Below are positions 43,901 through 59,449 of a DNA stretch of 64,000 nucleotides, piece by piece (position 1 is the stretch's first letter; every line of letters starts with the position of its first letter). The translations under genes and the position numbers were made by a program. The DNA lies in contig JAWNZC010000301.1 in NCBI GenBank assembly GCA_035771165.1, forward strand, positions 143,803-207,802, in the 5' to 3' direction. Origin of the DNA: Paragorgia papillata (lineage: Eukaryota; Cnidaria; Anthozoa; Scleralcyonacea; Coralliidae). The notes below the pieces were generated by a model. The model had not been told where the DNA came from. It ran no database searches and saw only the letters and a program-made list of their open reading frames with translations.

Positions 43901-46900
43901 CACATTTGGAATAATTCCCCAACAACACCAATTTTAGCAGTTTTTGCCACGGTTCAAATGTTTGAAAAACGTTTATCTCGCCAGTCTGAGTCGAAAAAAG
44001 TTTTTTCCGAATAAGACTCCAAGTGCCAAATTATCGGTGAAAATGATGTTTTCTGACCAGAAACTAGGAAAACAACACATTTGGGAATGATTCCCGCCTC
44101 AACTTTCCAATTTTACCACGTTCAAAATGTTGTAAAAACACTTATCTCGCGCATTTTCTGAGTTCGAAAAAAACGTTTTTTTTTTGCCTGAATAGGACCT
44201 TCCAAATGCCAAATTATCCGGTTGAAAATGATGTTTTTGACCAGAAACGAGCAAAACAACACATTTGGAATGATTTCCTCACAACAACACTCAATTTTAG
44301 AGCAGTTTTGCAACGTTGCGAAAGTTGAAAATCGTTAATCTCGCCAGTCCTGAGGGGATCGAAAAAAAAGTTTTTTACCGAATAAGACTGCCAAGTGTCC
44401 AAATTATTCGGTGAAAATGATGTTTCTTCTGACCAGATAAACGAGCAAAACAACACATTTGGAATAATTCCCTCAACAAACAATTCACACAATTTTAGCA
44501 GTTTTGCCACGTTCAACATGTTTGAAAAAAAAAACGTTTATTCTCGCCAGTCTGAGTCGAAAAAAGTTTTTTTTCCGAATAAGACTCCAAGTGCCAAATT
44601 ATCGGTGAAAATGATGTTATCTTGACCAGAAACGTAGGAAAACAACACATTTGGAATGATTCCCTCAACGTTCCAATTTTAACCCACGTTTCAAAATGTT
44701 TGAAAAACATCTTATCTCGCCATTCTTGAAGTTCGAAAAAACCTTTTTTTGCCGAATAGTGACTGCCAAATGCCAAATTATCGGTGAAAAGGATGTTTTC
44801 TGACCAGAAACGAGTCAAAACAACACATTTGGAATGATTCCCGTCAACAACACCAATGTTTAGCAGTTTTAGCAAGGTTTCAAAAGTTGAAAAATCGTTT
44901 ATTCTCCGCCAGTCTGATGTCGAAAAAATTTTATTTTCCCCGAATAAGACTCCAAGTGGCCGAAATTATCGGTGAAAATTGATGTTTTCTAGAACCAGAA
45001 ACTAGGAAAAACATACACATTTGGAATGATTTCCCTCAAGTTTCCAATTTTTACCACCGTTCAACAATGTTGAAAAAAACACACTATTAATTTCGGCCAT
45101 TCTGAGTCTGTGAAAATTTAACGACGTTTCTTTGCCTGAATAAGGACTCCCAAATGCCAAATTATCTGGTGGAAAATGAATGTTTTTTGACTCCGAAACG
45201 AGCAAAAAACAACACATTTAGGAAAATGGTTCCTCTCAACAACAACCAATTTTAGCAGTGTTTGCAACATTCCAAAAAGTTGAAAATCGTTTATTATTAT
45301 CCTCGCCAGTCTGAGTCGAAAAAAAGTTTTTTTTCCGAATAAGACTCCAAGTGCCAAATTATCGGTGAAAATGATGGTTTCATGAATAGTAACTAGCAAA
45401 ACCAACACATTTTGGAATTGAAATTACCCTCAAGCTATTCAATTTTGGTCAGTTTTGCCACGTTCAAAATTGTTGAAAAACGCTGATCTCTGGCCATTCC
45501 TGGAGTCGAAAAAAAGTTTTTTCTCCCGAATAAGAAACTCCAAAGTGCGCCAAATTAATCGGTGAATAATAATGTTTTCTGACCAGAAACTGAAGCGAAA
45601 ACAACACATTTGGAATGATTCCCTTCCAACAAGAAACATCACCAATTTTAGCAAGTTTTGCAAGGTTCAAAAAAGTTGAAAATCGTTTATCTCGCCAGTC
45701 TGAGTCGAAAAAATTTTTTTGTCCCGAACAAGAACTCCAAGAGTGCCAAATTATCGGTGAAAATGATGTTTCTTCCTGACCAGAAACTATGAAAACAACA
45801 CATTTGGAATGGAAGTCCCGCCAAAGTTTTCCACAATTTTACCAACGAATTCAAAATGTTGAAAAACACATATTTCGCCATTCTGGAGTCGAAAAAGAAC
45901 GTTTTTTTTGCCCGAATAGGACTCCAAATGCCAAATTAAATTATCGTGTGAAAATGATGTTTTTTTTTGACCAGAAAACGAGCAAAACAACACATTTTGA
46001 ATGGTTCCCTCAACAACATCACCAATTTTTAGCAGTTTTGCAAACATTCAAAAGTTGAAAATCGTTTATCTCGCCAGTCTGAGGGTCGAATAAAAAGTTT
46101 TTTTACGAATAAGACTCCAAGTGCCAAATTATCGGTGTAAAATGATGTTTCCTGAATAGAAAAAAACTAGCAAAACAACACATTTGGAATGATTTCCCTC
46201 ATCACATTTATTCAAATTTTTGGGGCAGTTTTTGCCACTTTCAAAATGTTGAAAAAAAACGCCTGATCTGCTTCTGCCATTCTGAGTCGAAAAAAAAGTT
46301 TTTTTCCCGGAAAATAAAATAAGATTCCAAGTGCCACAAAATTATCGGTGGAAAATAATTTTTTCTGACACAGAAACGAGCAAAAGAACAACATTATGGA
46401 ATGATTCCCACCAACTTTTCCCAATTTTGCCAACGTTCAAAAATGTTGAAAAACGCATTATCTCGCCATTCTGAAGTCCGAAAAAAGTTTTTTTCCGAAT
46501 ATAGACATCCAAGTGCGCAAATTATCGGTGGAATATGATGTTTCTTCTGACCAGATAACTAAGCAAAAACAACACATTTGGAATGAGTCCCTCAACTTTT
46601 CAATTTTGGCAGTTCTTTGCCACGTTCAAAAATGTTGAAAAAACGCTTATTCTCAACCATTGTCTGAGTCGAAAAAAAGTATTTTTATATAACCGAATAA
46701 GACTCCAAGTGCCAAATTATCGGTGAAAATTGATGTTTCTCTCCTGACCAGAAACGAGCAAAACAACACATTTGGAATAGATTCCCATCAACATACACCA
46801 ATTTTTAGCAGTTTTTGCCACGTTCAAAAAATGTGGAAAAAAAACGCTGATCTTCTTTTGTTTTGGGGGGGGACCATTCTGAGGACGAAAAAAAGTTTAT

Positions 46901-48054
46901 TTTTTTGCCGAATAGGACTCCCAAATGCCAAATTATCGGTGAAAAGTGATGTTTCATATGACCATAAACGCGCAAAACAACACATTTGGAATGATTCCCC
47001 TCAACAACACCCTAATTTTAGTGCAAAGTTTTGCAAGGTTCAAAAGTTGAAAATCGTTTATCTCGGCCAGTCTGAGTTTCGAAAAAAAATTTTACCCGAA
47101 TAAGACTTCCAAGTGCCAAATTATCGGAGTGAAAATGATGTTTCTGACCAGAAACTAGGAAAACAACACATATGAAATGAATTCCCTCAACACCAATTTC
47201 CAATTTTACCTACGTTCAAAATGTGATTGAAAAACACTTATCTCGTCCCATTCTGAGTCGAAAAACGAAAACGTTTTTTTGGCCGAATAGGACTCCCAAA
47301 TGCCCCAAATTATCGGTGACAATGAATGTTTTTGACCAGAAAAACGAGCAAAACATACACATTTGGAATGGATTCCCTCAACAACAACCACCAAATTTTA
47401 GCAGTTTTTGCAACGTTCCAATAAGTTGAAAATCGTTTATGCTCGCCAAGTCCTGGAGTCGAAAAAAGTTTTTTTCCCGAATAAGACTCCAAGTGCCAAA
47501 TTATCGGATGAAAAGATGATGTTTCTGAATAGAAACTAGCAAAACAACACCCAATTGGAGATGATTCCCTCAACTAATCAATTTTGGCAGTTTTGCCACG
47601 TTCAAAATGTAGAAAAACGCTGATCTGGCCCATTCTGAGTCGAAAAAAGTTTTTTTTCCGAATAAGAACTCCAAGTGCCAAATGATCGGTGACAATGAGT
47701 GTTTTCTGGGAAGTAGTGCCGCGGTCTCAGTGCTTGCAAAACCACACATTTGGAAAGATTCCCGCAACTTTTCAATTTTGGCAGTTTTTGGCACACGTTC
47801 AAAAATTGTCTAAAAAAGCGTTTATCTCACCATTCTGAGTCGAAAACGAGTTTTTTACCGAATACGACTAGGTACATCACAGACCACACAATATAATGTC
47901 GTCGGAGATGCGATAATGATTCAACCGTTCCTGACCAGAAACGAGCAAAACAACAACTTTTGGAATGATTCCCTCAACAACAACAATTTTAAGCAGTTTT
48001 GCCACGTTCAAAATGTCTGTGGACTGCACACCCCGGGGGTGTGGCCGGGCTGGT

Positions 48055-48236
48055 TCAGGGGGGGGGGGGGGCGGTTACGTCGAAAAAAGTTTTTTGCCGA
48101 ATAAGATTCCAAGTGCCTAAATTATCGGTGAAAATAAGTTTTCTGAACCAGAACCTAGGAAAACAACACATTTTGGATGAGGTGGGGGGGGGGGGGGGGG
48201 TGGGGGGGGTCCCGGGGGGGGGGGGGGGGGGGGGTT
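48055..48236. other. Poly-G interruptions inside corrupted satellite
   Basis: Runs of G occur at 48,058-48,071 and about 48,183-48,233, flanked by CACCCCGGGGGTGTGGCCGG-like text found nowhere else in the window. Smaller G runs occur near 46,864 and 53,545. They interrupt ordinary monomers and are most likely base-calling or consensus artefacts. Confidence 0.6.
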
Positions 48237-51200
48237 TGTTCAACTTTCCAATTTTACCTACGTTCAAAATGTTGAAAAACACTATATCTCGCCATTCAGA
48301 GTCGAAAAACAAAAACCTTTTTTGCCGAATAGGACTCCAAATGCCAAATTATCGGTGAAAAGGATGTTTCTGACCAGAAACGAGCAAAACAACACATTTG
48401 GAATGAATTCCCTCAACAACACCAATTTTAGCATGTTTTTTTGCCAAGGTCAGAATGTTGAAAAAGCGTTTATCTCGCCAGTCTGAGTCCGAAAATATGT
48501 TTTTTTTCCACACCAGACTCCAAGTGCCAACATTATCGGTGAAAATGATGTTTCTGACCAGAAACTAGGAAAACAAAACAAAATTTGGAATGATTCCCAA
48601 CAAGTTTCCAATTTTAACCAACGTTCAAAATGTTGAAAAACACTTAATTCGCCAATCTGAGCTGAAAAACGTATTTTTTGCCGAATAGGACTACCAAATG
48701 CCAAATTATCGGTGAAAAAAATTGAATGTTTTTGACCCCGAAACGGGAGCAAAACAACACATTTGGAATGGGTTCCCTCAACAACACCAATTTTAGCAGT
48801 TTTGCAACATCTCAAAATGTTGAAAAACGTTTATCTCGCCAGTCTGAGTCGAAAAAAGTTTTTTTCCGAATAAGACTCCAAGTTGCCAAATTATCGGTGA
48901 AAATGATGTTTTGGTACATGAATAGAAACTAGCAAAACAACCACATTTGGAATGATTCGCCTCAACTTTTTCAATTTTGGCAGTTTTGCCACGTTCAAAA
49001 TGTTGAAAAACGCTGATCTGGCCATTTCTGAGTCGAAAAAAGTTTATTTCCCGAATAAGACTCCAAGTGCCAAATTATCGGTGAAAATAATTGTTTCTAG
49101 ACCATAACGGGAGCAAAACAACACATTTGGAATGATGTCACCACAACAACACCAATTTTAGCAGTTTTGCAAATGTTCAAAATGTTGAAAATCGGTTTTA
49201 TCTGCGCCAGTCTGATTCGAAAAAAGTTTTTTTTCCCTCCCGACTAAGACTCCGAAGTGACCAAATTAACGGTGAGAAAATGATGTTTCTGACCAGAAAC
49301 TAGCAAAACAACACATTTGGAATGAATCCCTTCAACTTTCCAATTTTACCACGATCAAAATGTTGAAAAACACTTATTTCGCCATTCTGAGTCGAAAAAA
49401 CGTTTTTTTGGCCGAATATAGAAACTCCCCAAAATGCCAAATTATCGGTGAAAAATAGATGTTTTTGACCATAAACGAGGCAAAACAACAACATTTCGGA
49501 ATGGTTCCCTCAACAACACCGAATTTTAGGCAGTTTTGCAACATGTCAATAAGTTGAAAATCGTTTATCTCGCCAGTCTGAGTCGAAAAAAGTTTTTTTT
49601 AAACGAATAAGACTCCAAGTGCCAAATTATCGGTGAAAATGATGTTTCTGAATAGAAACTAGCAAAACATACACATTTGGAATGATTCCCTCAACTTTTC
49701 AATTTTGGCAGTTTTTGCCTACGTTCAAAAATGGTTGAAAACGGCTGATCTGGCCAATCTGAGTCCGAAAAAGTTTTTTTCCTTTCCCGAAATAAAAATT
49801 CCAAGTGCCAAATTATCGGTGAAAATGATGTATCTTGACCAGTAAACTAGCAAAAGTGAAACACATTTGGAATGATTCCGTCAACTTTTCAATTTTGGCA
49901 GTTTTGCCAAGCGTTCAAAAATGTTGAAAAAACGTTTTTATACTATTCTCGCCATTCTGAGTCGAAAAAAGATTTTTTCCGAATAAGACTCCAAGTGCCA
50001 AATTATCGGTGAATATGATGTTTCTGACCAGAAACTAGCAAAACAACACATATGGAATGAGTCCCTCAACTTTTCAATTTTGGCAGTTTTGTCACGTTCA
50101 AAATGTAGAAAAAACGCTATTATCCAACCATTCTGAGTCGAAAAAAAAGTTTTTTACCGAATAAGACTCCAAGTGCCCAAATTATCGGTGAAAATGAAGT
50201 TTCTGACCAGAAACAGAGCAAAACAACACATTTTGGAATGATTCCCTCAACAACACCAATTTTAGCAGCATTTGCCAATCGTTCAAAATGTTGAAAAACG
50301 CTTATCTCGCCATTCTGAGTCGAAAAAAGTTTGTTTTTGCCGAATAGTACTCCAAATGCCAAATTATCGGTGAAAATGATGTATTCTGACCCAGAAACGA
50401 GCAAGAACAACACATTTGGAATGATTCCCACAACAACACCAATTTTATAGCAGTTTTTTGCAAGGTTTCAAAATGTTTGAAAAACGGTTATCAACGCCAT
50501 TTCTGAGTCGAAAAAAATTTTGTTACCCGAATAAGACTCCAAGTGCCAAATTATCGGTGAAAATGATTTTTCAGACCAGAAAACTAGGAAAACAACAACA
50601 TTTGGAAAGATTCCCTCAACTTTCCAATTTTTACCTGACGCGTTGCAAAATGTGTTGAGAAAACACTTATCCTACTGGCCATTGTCTGAGTGATCGTGAA
50701 AAAACGTTTTTTGCCGAAATAGGACTCCAAATGCCACATTATCGGTGAAAATGATGTTTTTGACCAGAAACGAGCAAAACAACACATTTGGAATGATTCC
50801 CTCAACAACACCAAATTTTAGCAGTTTTGCAACGTTCAAACAGTTGAAAATCGTTTTATCTCGCCAGTCCTGAGTCGAAAAAAGTTTTTTTTCCGAATTA
50901 GACTACCAAGTGCCCGAAATTATCGGTGAAATATGATGTTTCTGAATAGAAACTAGCAAAACAACACATTTGGAATGATTCCCTCAACTTTTCAATTTTG
51001 GCAGTATTTGCCACGTTCAAAATGTTTGAAAAACGCTGATCTGGCCATTCTGAGTCCGAAAAAAGTTATTTTTTCCGAATAAGACTTCCAAGTGCCAAAT
51101 TATCGGTGAACAATGATGTTTCTGAATAGAAACTAGCAAAACAACACATTTGGAATGATTCCCACAACTTTTCAATTTTGGGGCAGTTTTGGCCCACGAT

Positions 51201-54200
51201 CAAAATGTTGAAAAAAACGTTTATCCTCAAAGCCATTTCTGAGTAGAAAAAAGTTTTTTACCGAATAAGACTCCAAGTGCCAAAATTTATCGGTGAAAAT
51301 GATGTATTCAGACCCATAAACGAGCAAAACAAACACCACATTTGGAATGGTTTTCCCCACAACAACAACAATTTTAGCAGTTTTTGCCGACGATCAAAAT
51401 GTTGAAAATCGTTTACTCATCCGCCAGTCTGAGTCGAAAAAAGTTGTTTGCCGAATAAGATTACCAAAGCCAAATTATCGGTGAAAATAATGTTTCTGAA
51501 CAGAAACGAGCAAAAGAACACATTTTGGAAATGATTCCCACAACTTTCCAATTTTGCCACGTTCAAAATGTTGAAAAACGCTTATCTCGCCATTCTGAGT
51601 CGGAAAAAAGATTTTTCCGAATAAGACTCCAAGTGCCAAATTATCGGTGAAAATGATGTTTCTGACGCAGAATCGATCAAAACAACACATTTGGAATGAG
51701 TCCCTCCAACTTTTCAATTTTGGCAGTTTTGCCACGTTCAAAATGTTGAAAAACGCTGATTCTGGCCATTCTGAGTCGAAAAAAGTTTTTTGCGAATAGA
51801 GAATTCCAAAGTGCCAAATTATCGGTGAAAATAATGTTTCTGTCTGACCAGAAACGAGCAAAAGAACACATTTGGAATGATTCCCTCAACCTCAACTTTC
51901 CCAATTTTGCCCGGACGTTCAAAATGTTGAAAAACGCTTATCTCGCCATTACTGAGTCGAAAAAAAAAGTATTTTTGCCGAATAGGACACCAAATGCCAA
52001 ATTATCGGTGAAAATGATGTTTCTGAACCAAAAACTAGCAAAAACAACACATTTGGAATGAGTCCCTGAACTTTTCAATTTTGGCAGTTTTGCCACGATC
52101 AAAATGTTGAAAAATCGCTTATCTCACCATTTCTAGAGTCGAAAAAAGTTTTTTACCCGAATACGACTCCAAGTGCCAAATATATCGGTGAAAATGATGT
52201 ATTCTGACCAGAAACGAGCAAAACAACACATTTGGAATGATTCCCCTCAACAACACCAATTTTAGCAGTTTTGCAAGGTTCAAAATGTTGAAAAACGTTT
52301 ATCTCGCCATTCTGAGTTCTGAAAAAAAAATTGTTTCCCGAATAAGACTCCAAGTGCCAAATTATCGGTGAAAATGATGTATCTGACCAGAAACTAGGAA
52401 AAACAACACATTTGGGAATGATCCGCTTCAACTTTCCAATTTTACCACGTTCAAAATGTTGAAAAACACTTATTCTCGGCCATTCTGAGGCTCGAAAAAC
52501 GTTTTGTGCCCGAATAGGACTCCAAAAGCCAAATTATCGGTGAAAAAGATGTTTTTGACCAGAAACGAGCAAAACAACACATTTGGAATGATTCCCTCAA
52601 CAACACCAATTTTAGCGAGTTTTGCAACGTTCAAAATGTTGAAAAACGTTTATCCTCGTTCTCGCAGTCTGCGTCGAAAAAAGTTTGTTTCCGAATAAGA
52701 CTCCGCAGTGCCAAATTATCGTTGAAAATGATGTTTCTGAAATAGAAACTAGCAAAACAACACATTTGGAATGAATTCCCCTCAACTTTTCAATTTTGGC
52801 ATTTTTTGCACGTTCAAAATGTTGAAAAACGCTGAACTGCCCATTCTGAGTCGAAAAAAGTTTTTTTTCCGAATAAGACTCCAAAGTGCCAAATTATCGG
52901 TGAAAATGATGTTTTCTTGATAAAACTAAGCAAAACAACACATTTGGAATGATTTCCCTCAACTTTTCAATTTTGGCAGTTTTGCCACGTTCAAATTGGT
53001 TGAAAAACGTTTATCATCCACCATTCCTGAGTCGAAAAAAAGTTTTTTAACCGAAATAAGACTCCAAGTGCCCAAAATATCGGTGAAAATGATGTTTCTG
53101 ACCCAGAAACGAGCAAAACAACACATTTGGAAATGAATTCCCTCCACAACACCAATTTTAGCAGTTTTGCCAACGTTTCAAATGTTGAAAATCGTTTATC
53201 TCGCCATTCTGAGTCGAAAAAAGTTTTTTTCCGGAATAAGACTCGAAGTGCCAAATTATCGGTGAAAATGAATGTTTTCTTGACCAGAAACTAGCAAAAC
53301 AACACATTTGGAATGATTCCCCTCAACAACACCAATTTTAGCATTTTTTGCAACGTTCAAAAAGTTGAAAATCGTTTATCTCGCCAGTTTGAGTCGAAAA
53401 AATTTTTTTTGACACGAATAAGACTCCAAGTGCCAAATTATCGGTGAAAATGATGTTTACTGAATAGAAACTAGCAAAACAACACATTTGGAATGATTCC
53501 CCTCAACTTTTCCAATTTTGGCAGTTTTGCCACGTTCCAAAATGGGGGGGGGGTTTTTTTATGAAAAACGCTGATCTGGCCATTCTGAGTCGAAAAATGT
53601 TTGTTTCCACGAATAAGACTCCAAGTGCCCGAATTATCGGTGAAAATAATGTTTCGTGAATCAGAAACGAGCAAAACAACACATTTGGAATGATTCCCCT
53701 CAACAACAACAATTTTAGCAGTTTTGCCACGTTCAACAATGTTGAAAAACGCTTATCTCGCCATTCTGAGTCGAAAAAAGTTTTTTTTCCGAATAAGACT
53801 CCAAGTGCCAAATTAACGGTGAAAAATGATGTTTTTCTGACCAGAAACTAGCAAAAACAACACATTTGGAATGATCCCATCAACTTTTTCAATTTTGGCA
53901 GTTTTTGCCCACGTTCAAAATGTTGAAAAACGTTTTATCTCGACTAGGAAAGAAACCATTCTGAGTCCGAAAAAAGTTTTTTACCGAATAAGACTGCCAA
54001 GTGCCAATTTATAGTGAAAATGATGTTTCTGACCAGAAACTAGCAAAACTACACATTTGGAATGATTCCCTCAACAACGGACCAATTTTAGCGAGTTTTG
54101 GCACGTTTCAAATGTTGAAAATCGTTTATCTCTCGCCAGTCTGAGTCGAAAAAAGTTTTTTTCCGAATAAGACTCCAAGTGCCAAATTATCGGTGAAAAT

Positions 54201-56399
54201 GATGTTTCTTCAGAATAGAAACTAACAAAACAACACATTTGGAATGATTCCCTCAACTTTTCAATTTTGGCAAGTTTTGCCACGTTCAAAATGTTTGAAA
54301 AACGCTGATCTCGGGGCCATTCTGTAGTCGAAAAAATTTTTTTCCCCGAATAAGACTCCAAGTGCCGAAATTATCGGTGAAAATAATGTTTCTGAAACAG
54401 AAACGAGCAAAACAACACATTTGGAATGATTCCCTCAACAAACAACAATTTTTAGCTATTTTAGCCTAAACGTTCAAAATGTTGAAAAAAACGCTTATCT
54501 CGCCATTCTGATCCGAAAAAAAGGTTTTTTTCCCGAATAAGACTCCAAGTGCAAAATTAACGGTGAAAATAATGGTTTCTGAACATAGAAACGCACAAAA
54601 CAACACATATGGAATGAAATTCCCTCAACAACAACAATATTTAGCAGTTTTAGCCCATCGTTCAAAAAGTTGAAAAACGCTTATCTCGCCATTCTGAGTC
54701 GAAAAAAGTTTTTTTGCCGAATAAGACTCCAAGTGGCCAAATTATCGTGGAAAATGATGTTTCTGAATAGAAACTAGCAAAACAACACATTTGGAAAAGA
54801 TTCCCTCAACTATTCCAATTTGGCAAGTTTTGCCACGTTCAAAATGTTGAAAAACGCTGATCTGGCCATTCTGAGTCGAAAAACAGTTTTTTTCCCGAAT
54901 AAAGACTCCCAAGTTGCCCAATTAATCGGTGAAAATAATTTCTCTGAACAGAAACAGAGCAAAACACCACATTCGAAATGATACCCTCAACAACAACAAA
55001 TTTAGCAGTTTTGCCCCGTTCCAAAATGTTGAAAAACGCTTATCTCGCCAGTCTGAAATCGAAAAATAGTTTTTTTCCGAAAAAGACCTTAACTCCAAGT
55101 GCCAAATTATCGGAGAAAATGATGTTTCTGAACAGAAACGAGCAAAACAACACCATTTGGAATGATTCCTCACCAAAACAACCAATTTTAGCAGTTTTGC
55201 AAGTGTTTCAAAATGTTGAAAAATCGTTTAGCTCGCCAGTCTGAGTCGAAAAAAAATTTTTCCCGAATAAGACTCCAAGTGCCCAATTATCGGTGAAAAT
55301 GATGTTTCTGGACCAGAAACTAGGAAAACAACAACATTTGGAATGATTCCCCTCAACTTTCCAATTTTACCACCGCACGTTCAAAATGTTGAAAAAACAC
55401 TTAACTTCGCCATTCTGAGTCGAAAAAACGTTTTGAGCCGAATAGGACTCCAAATTGCCAAATTATCGGTGAAGAAAAAATTAATTGGATTTTTTTTTGT
55501 TTAATTGTGACCAGAAACGAGCAACGAAACACATTTGCGAATGATTTCCCCCCCGCCAACCAACAACCAATTTTGATTAGCAAATTTTTGCCACGTTCAA
55601 AATGTTGAAAAATCGCGTTATACCTCCCCAGTCTAAGTCGATAAAGAATTTGTTTCCGAATAAGGACTATCCAAGATGCCAAATTAACGGTGAAAATGAT
55701 GTTTCTGAATAGAAACTAGCAAAACAACACATTTGGCAATGAGTCCCCTCAACTTTTCAATTTTGGCAGTTTTTGAGCGCCTAGCGTTCAAAATGTTGAA
55801 AAAACGCTGATCTGGCCCATCTCTGAGTCGAAAAAAGTTTTTTTTTTTTCCGCATAAAGAACTCCAAGTGCCAAATTATATTCGGTGAAAATGATGTTCT
55901 TCTATCGTTTCCCCTGAATAGAAACTAGCAAAACAGGACCAACACCATTTGGAATGATTCCCGTCAACTGTTATTTTACATAGCTTTTTTTCCAATTTTG
56001 TTGCAGTTTTTGCCAGACGTTTTTCAAAATGTTGAAGAAACGTAATTATTATTCTCACTACGCATATCTGGAGGTCGAAAGAAAAAAAAGTTATTATACA
56101 ATTTTTACGAATAAGAACTCTTCCAAGTGGCCCGCCCAAAATTATAATCGGTGAAAATGATGTTTCCTTCTTTCTGATCTCGGTTTCTGACCAGGAAAAC
56201 GAGAAGCAAACAAAACAACATTTTGGAATCATTTTTAAGATTTTCCAAGTCTCCCCATTCCCTCACAACACACGGAGAAGAAAACAGAAACAAACACTCG
56301 CAATTTTATTAAAGATTTAGAATAAAACTATTTAGAGGAAGCTAATTTTGCCTCGTTCAAATGCCAAAATATCGATAAAATTTATCGTTTCTGACCAGA

Positions 56400-56496
56400 A
56401 ACTAGTATAATCCTCGGTTTATGATATTATCTCTTCTCAGCCCTCATTTTAATTCATCGCAGGATCTGCCAGGTCGGCAAAAAAAAGAAAAAAAAA

Positions 56497-56587
<91 letters not shown>

Positions 56588-56760
56588 CTATATTTCCCGA
56601 GATAAATAAAAGACTCCAAGTATTACTCCAAGTGCCAAATTATAAATTATATCGTTGAAAATATGATGTTTCTTGACCAGAAACTACTAAGAAAACAACC
56701 AGAAACTTTGGACCAGAAACTGAGGAAAACAACTACATTTTGAATGATTTCCTCCAATTC
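56400..56760. other. Poly-T run and disrupted monomers
   Basis: A T homopolymer interrupted by single C bases at about 56,500-56,587, surrounded by monomer fragments in scrambled order. It contains no gene and fits the low-quality block. Confidence 0.6.
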
Positions 56761-58759
56761 CCTTATTTCCCCTGTCCCCTCAAACACAAAAAAAAAGAAA
56801 CCACCAATTTTAGGCAGTTTTGCAACGTTCAAAATGTTGAAAATCGTTATATATCCTCGCCAGTTATTGAAGTCGAAAAAAGTTTTTTTCCACGAAATAA
56901 GACTACCTCCAGTGCCAAATTATCGGTGAAACAATGATGTTTCTGACTAGAAACTGAGCAAAACAACACCTTTGGAATGATTTCCCTCAACTTTTCATTT
57001 TGGTTTGGCAGTTTTGCCACGTTTCAAAATGTTGAAAAAACGCTGATCTGTCTGGCCATTCTGAGCTCGAAAAAAGTTTTTTTTTTTCGCGCAATAAGAG
57101 TTGACCCAAGTGCAGAATTATCGGTGAAAATAATGGTTTCAAACCAGAAACGAGCAAAACAACCACATTTGGAATGATTCTTCCCAACTCTCAAGACAAC
57201 AAAAAAAACAAAAAATTTTAAGCAGTTTTTGCCACGTTCACAATGTTGAAAAAGCGCTTGATTGCTTCTCGCCATTCTGAGTCGAAAAAAGTTTTTCCCA
57301 CGAATAAGACTCTTCCAAGTGCCAAATTATTCGTGAAAATGATGTTTCTGACCAAAGAAACGTAGCAAAACAATCAACACATTTGGAAATGATTATACCT
57401 CAACTTTTCAATGTTGGCAGTTTTGCCGACGTTCACACTGTTGAAAAACGCTTTATCTCACCACAACACCAGTCTGAGTCGAAAAAAGTTTTTTTTCCGA
57501 ATACGACCTACCCAAGAAGTGCCAAATTAATTCGGATGAAAATGAGATTGTTTCTGACCAGAAACTAGCAACACAACACATTTGGAATAATTCCCACAAC
57601 AACACCAATTTAAGCAGTTTTGCCCACGTTCAAAATGTTGAAGAAAAACGTTTTTATCCATCTCGCGCCAGTCTGAGTCGAAAAATAAAAGTTTTTTCTC
57701 CAAATAAAACTCCAAGGTAAGGGGTGCCAAAATTATCGGTGAAAAAGGATGTTTCTGTTCCATGACCCAGTAAATTTAGGAAAACACCACATTTGGAATG
57801 ATCTCCCCATCAACTTTTTTCCCAAATTTTGCCACAACGTTTCAAAATTGTTTAAACAGACGCTGATCTCGGAGCCATTCTGAGAATCGAAAAAAGTATT
57901 TTTTTGGCCATATACGAATAGGATTTCTTCCAAAGTGCCAAATTATCGGTGAAAAATGATGTTTTTCAAAACCAGAAAAACGAGCAAAACAACACATTAG
58001 GTAATGTATTCCCCTCAAATTCAATTTTGAGGCATGTTTTGCCATGTTCAAAATGTTGTAAAAAGACGCTTATCTCGCCATTCTGAGTCGAGAAAAAGTT
58101 TTTTACCCCGAATAAGACTCCTAAGTGCCAAAATTATTCGTGTGCAAATGATGTTTCTGACCAGAAACTAGCAAAACAACACATTTGGAATGATTCCCTC
58201 AACTTTTCAATTTTGGCAGTTTTGCCACGTTCAAATGTTGAAAAACGCTTATCTCGCCATTCTGAGTCGAAAAAAGTTTTTTTTTCCGAATAAGACTCCA
58301 AGTGCCAAATTATCGGTGAAAATGCTGCTTTTCCAGTGACCAGAAAACGAGCCAAAATACAACACATTTGGAATTGATTCCTTCCTACAACAACATTTTA
58401 GGCAGATTTGCCACGTTCAAAATGTTGAAAAAAAAGCGCTTATCTCGCCATTCTTGAGTCGAAAAAAGTTTTTTTTTCCGAAAAAGACACCAAGAAGTGC
58501 CAAAATTAATCGGGATGAAAATAATGTTTCCTGACCAGAAACGAGCAAGAACAAACACAGTTGGGAATGATTCCCTCAACGAACAACAATTATAGCAGTT
58601 TTTGCCACGTTCAAAAGGCCCTGATAGAAACGCTTATCTTTCTCGTCGAAAAAAGTTTTTTACCGAATAAGACTCCAAAGTGCCAAATTATCGGTGAAAA
58701 TGAGTGTTTCCAGAAACGAGCAAACAACACATTTGGAATGATTCCCTCAACACCAATTT

Positions 58760-59183
58760 TAGCAGAATGATTGTTTTTTTTTTCCCCCTGTTTTTTTCCC
58801 ATTTTATTTCTGACTTTCAAAACAACAAAAACATTTTTATTCAAGTTTTTTTGCCAAGGATCTTCAAATTGTTGAAAAAAAAAAAAAAAAAAAAAAAAAG
58901 AAATCGGTGAAAAAAAAACAAACAGAAAAAAAAAAAAAAAAAAAAAACGCTTATCTCCCATCACGAAAAAATTTTTTGAATAGGACTCCAAGCCAAATTA
59001 TCGGAAAAAGATTTTTTCTGAGCTGAAAAAAAAACAACACATTTGGAATGATTTTTTTTTTTTTTTTTTTTGTGAAAAAGTTTTTTTTTTTTTTTTTTTA
59101 TGCCACATTTTTTTTTTTTATTTTTTTTTTTTTTTGAAAAATTTTTTTTTTTTTTTTTTTTTATGACTTTGGAAAATTTTTTT

Positions 59184-59252
<69 letters not shown>

Positions 59253-59330
59253 ATGTTTTTTTTTTTTGATCTGTTCAAGGAATGAGGTCTGAGTCCCGAA
59301 TAAGACGCAAAACAAATTATCGGATTCTGA
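58760..59330. other. Poly-A/poly-T low-complexity stretch
   Basis: Long A runs (58,875-58,945) then long T runs (59,050-59,260), with only fragments such as AACAACACATTTGGAATGAT between them. The homopolymers sit where the monomer normally has its AAAAAAG and TTTTTT segments, so they look like runaway homopolymer expansion in consensus building. Confidence 0.65.
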
Positions 59331-59449
59331 ATGATTTTTTCACCAATGCCAAAAACCCATGAAATTCAAAAAAAAAAACCTTTTTCGGCATTCAATGAAA
59401 AAATTTTCTTCGAAAAAAAGTTTCGAATAATAAAATAAATTATCGGTGA

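Noticed and set aside
59100..59315. Phe-rich and Lys-rich open frames
   Set aside because: They are translations of homopolymer runs in the corrupted satellite block.
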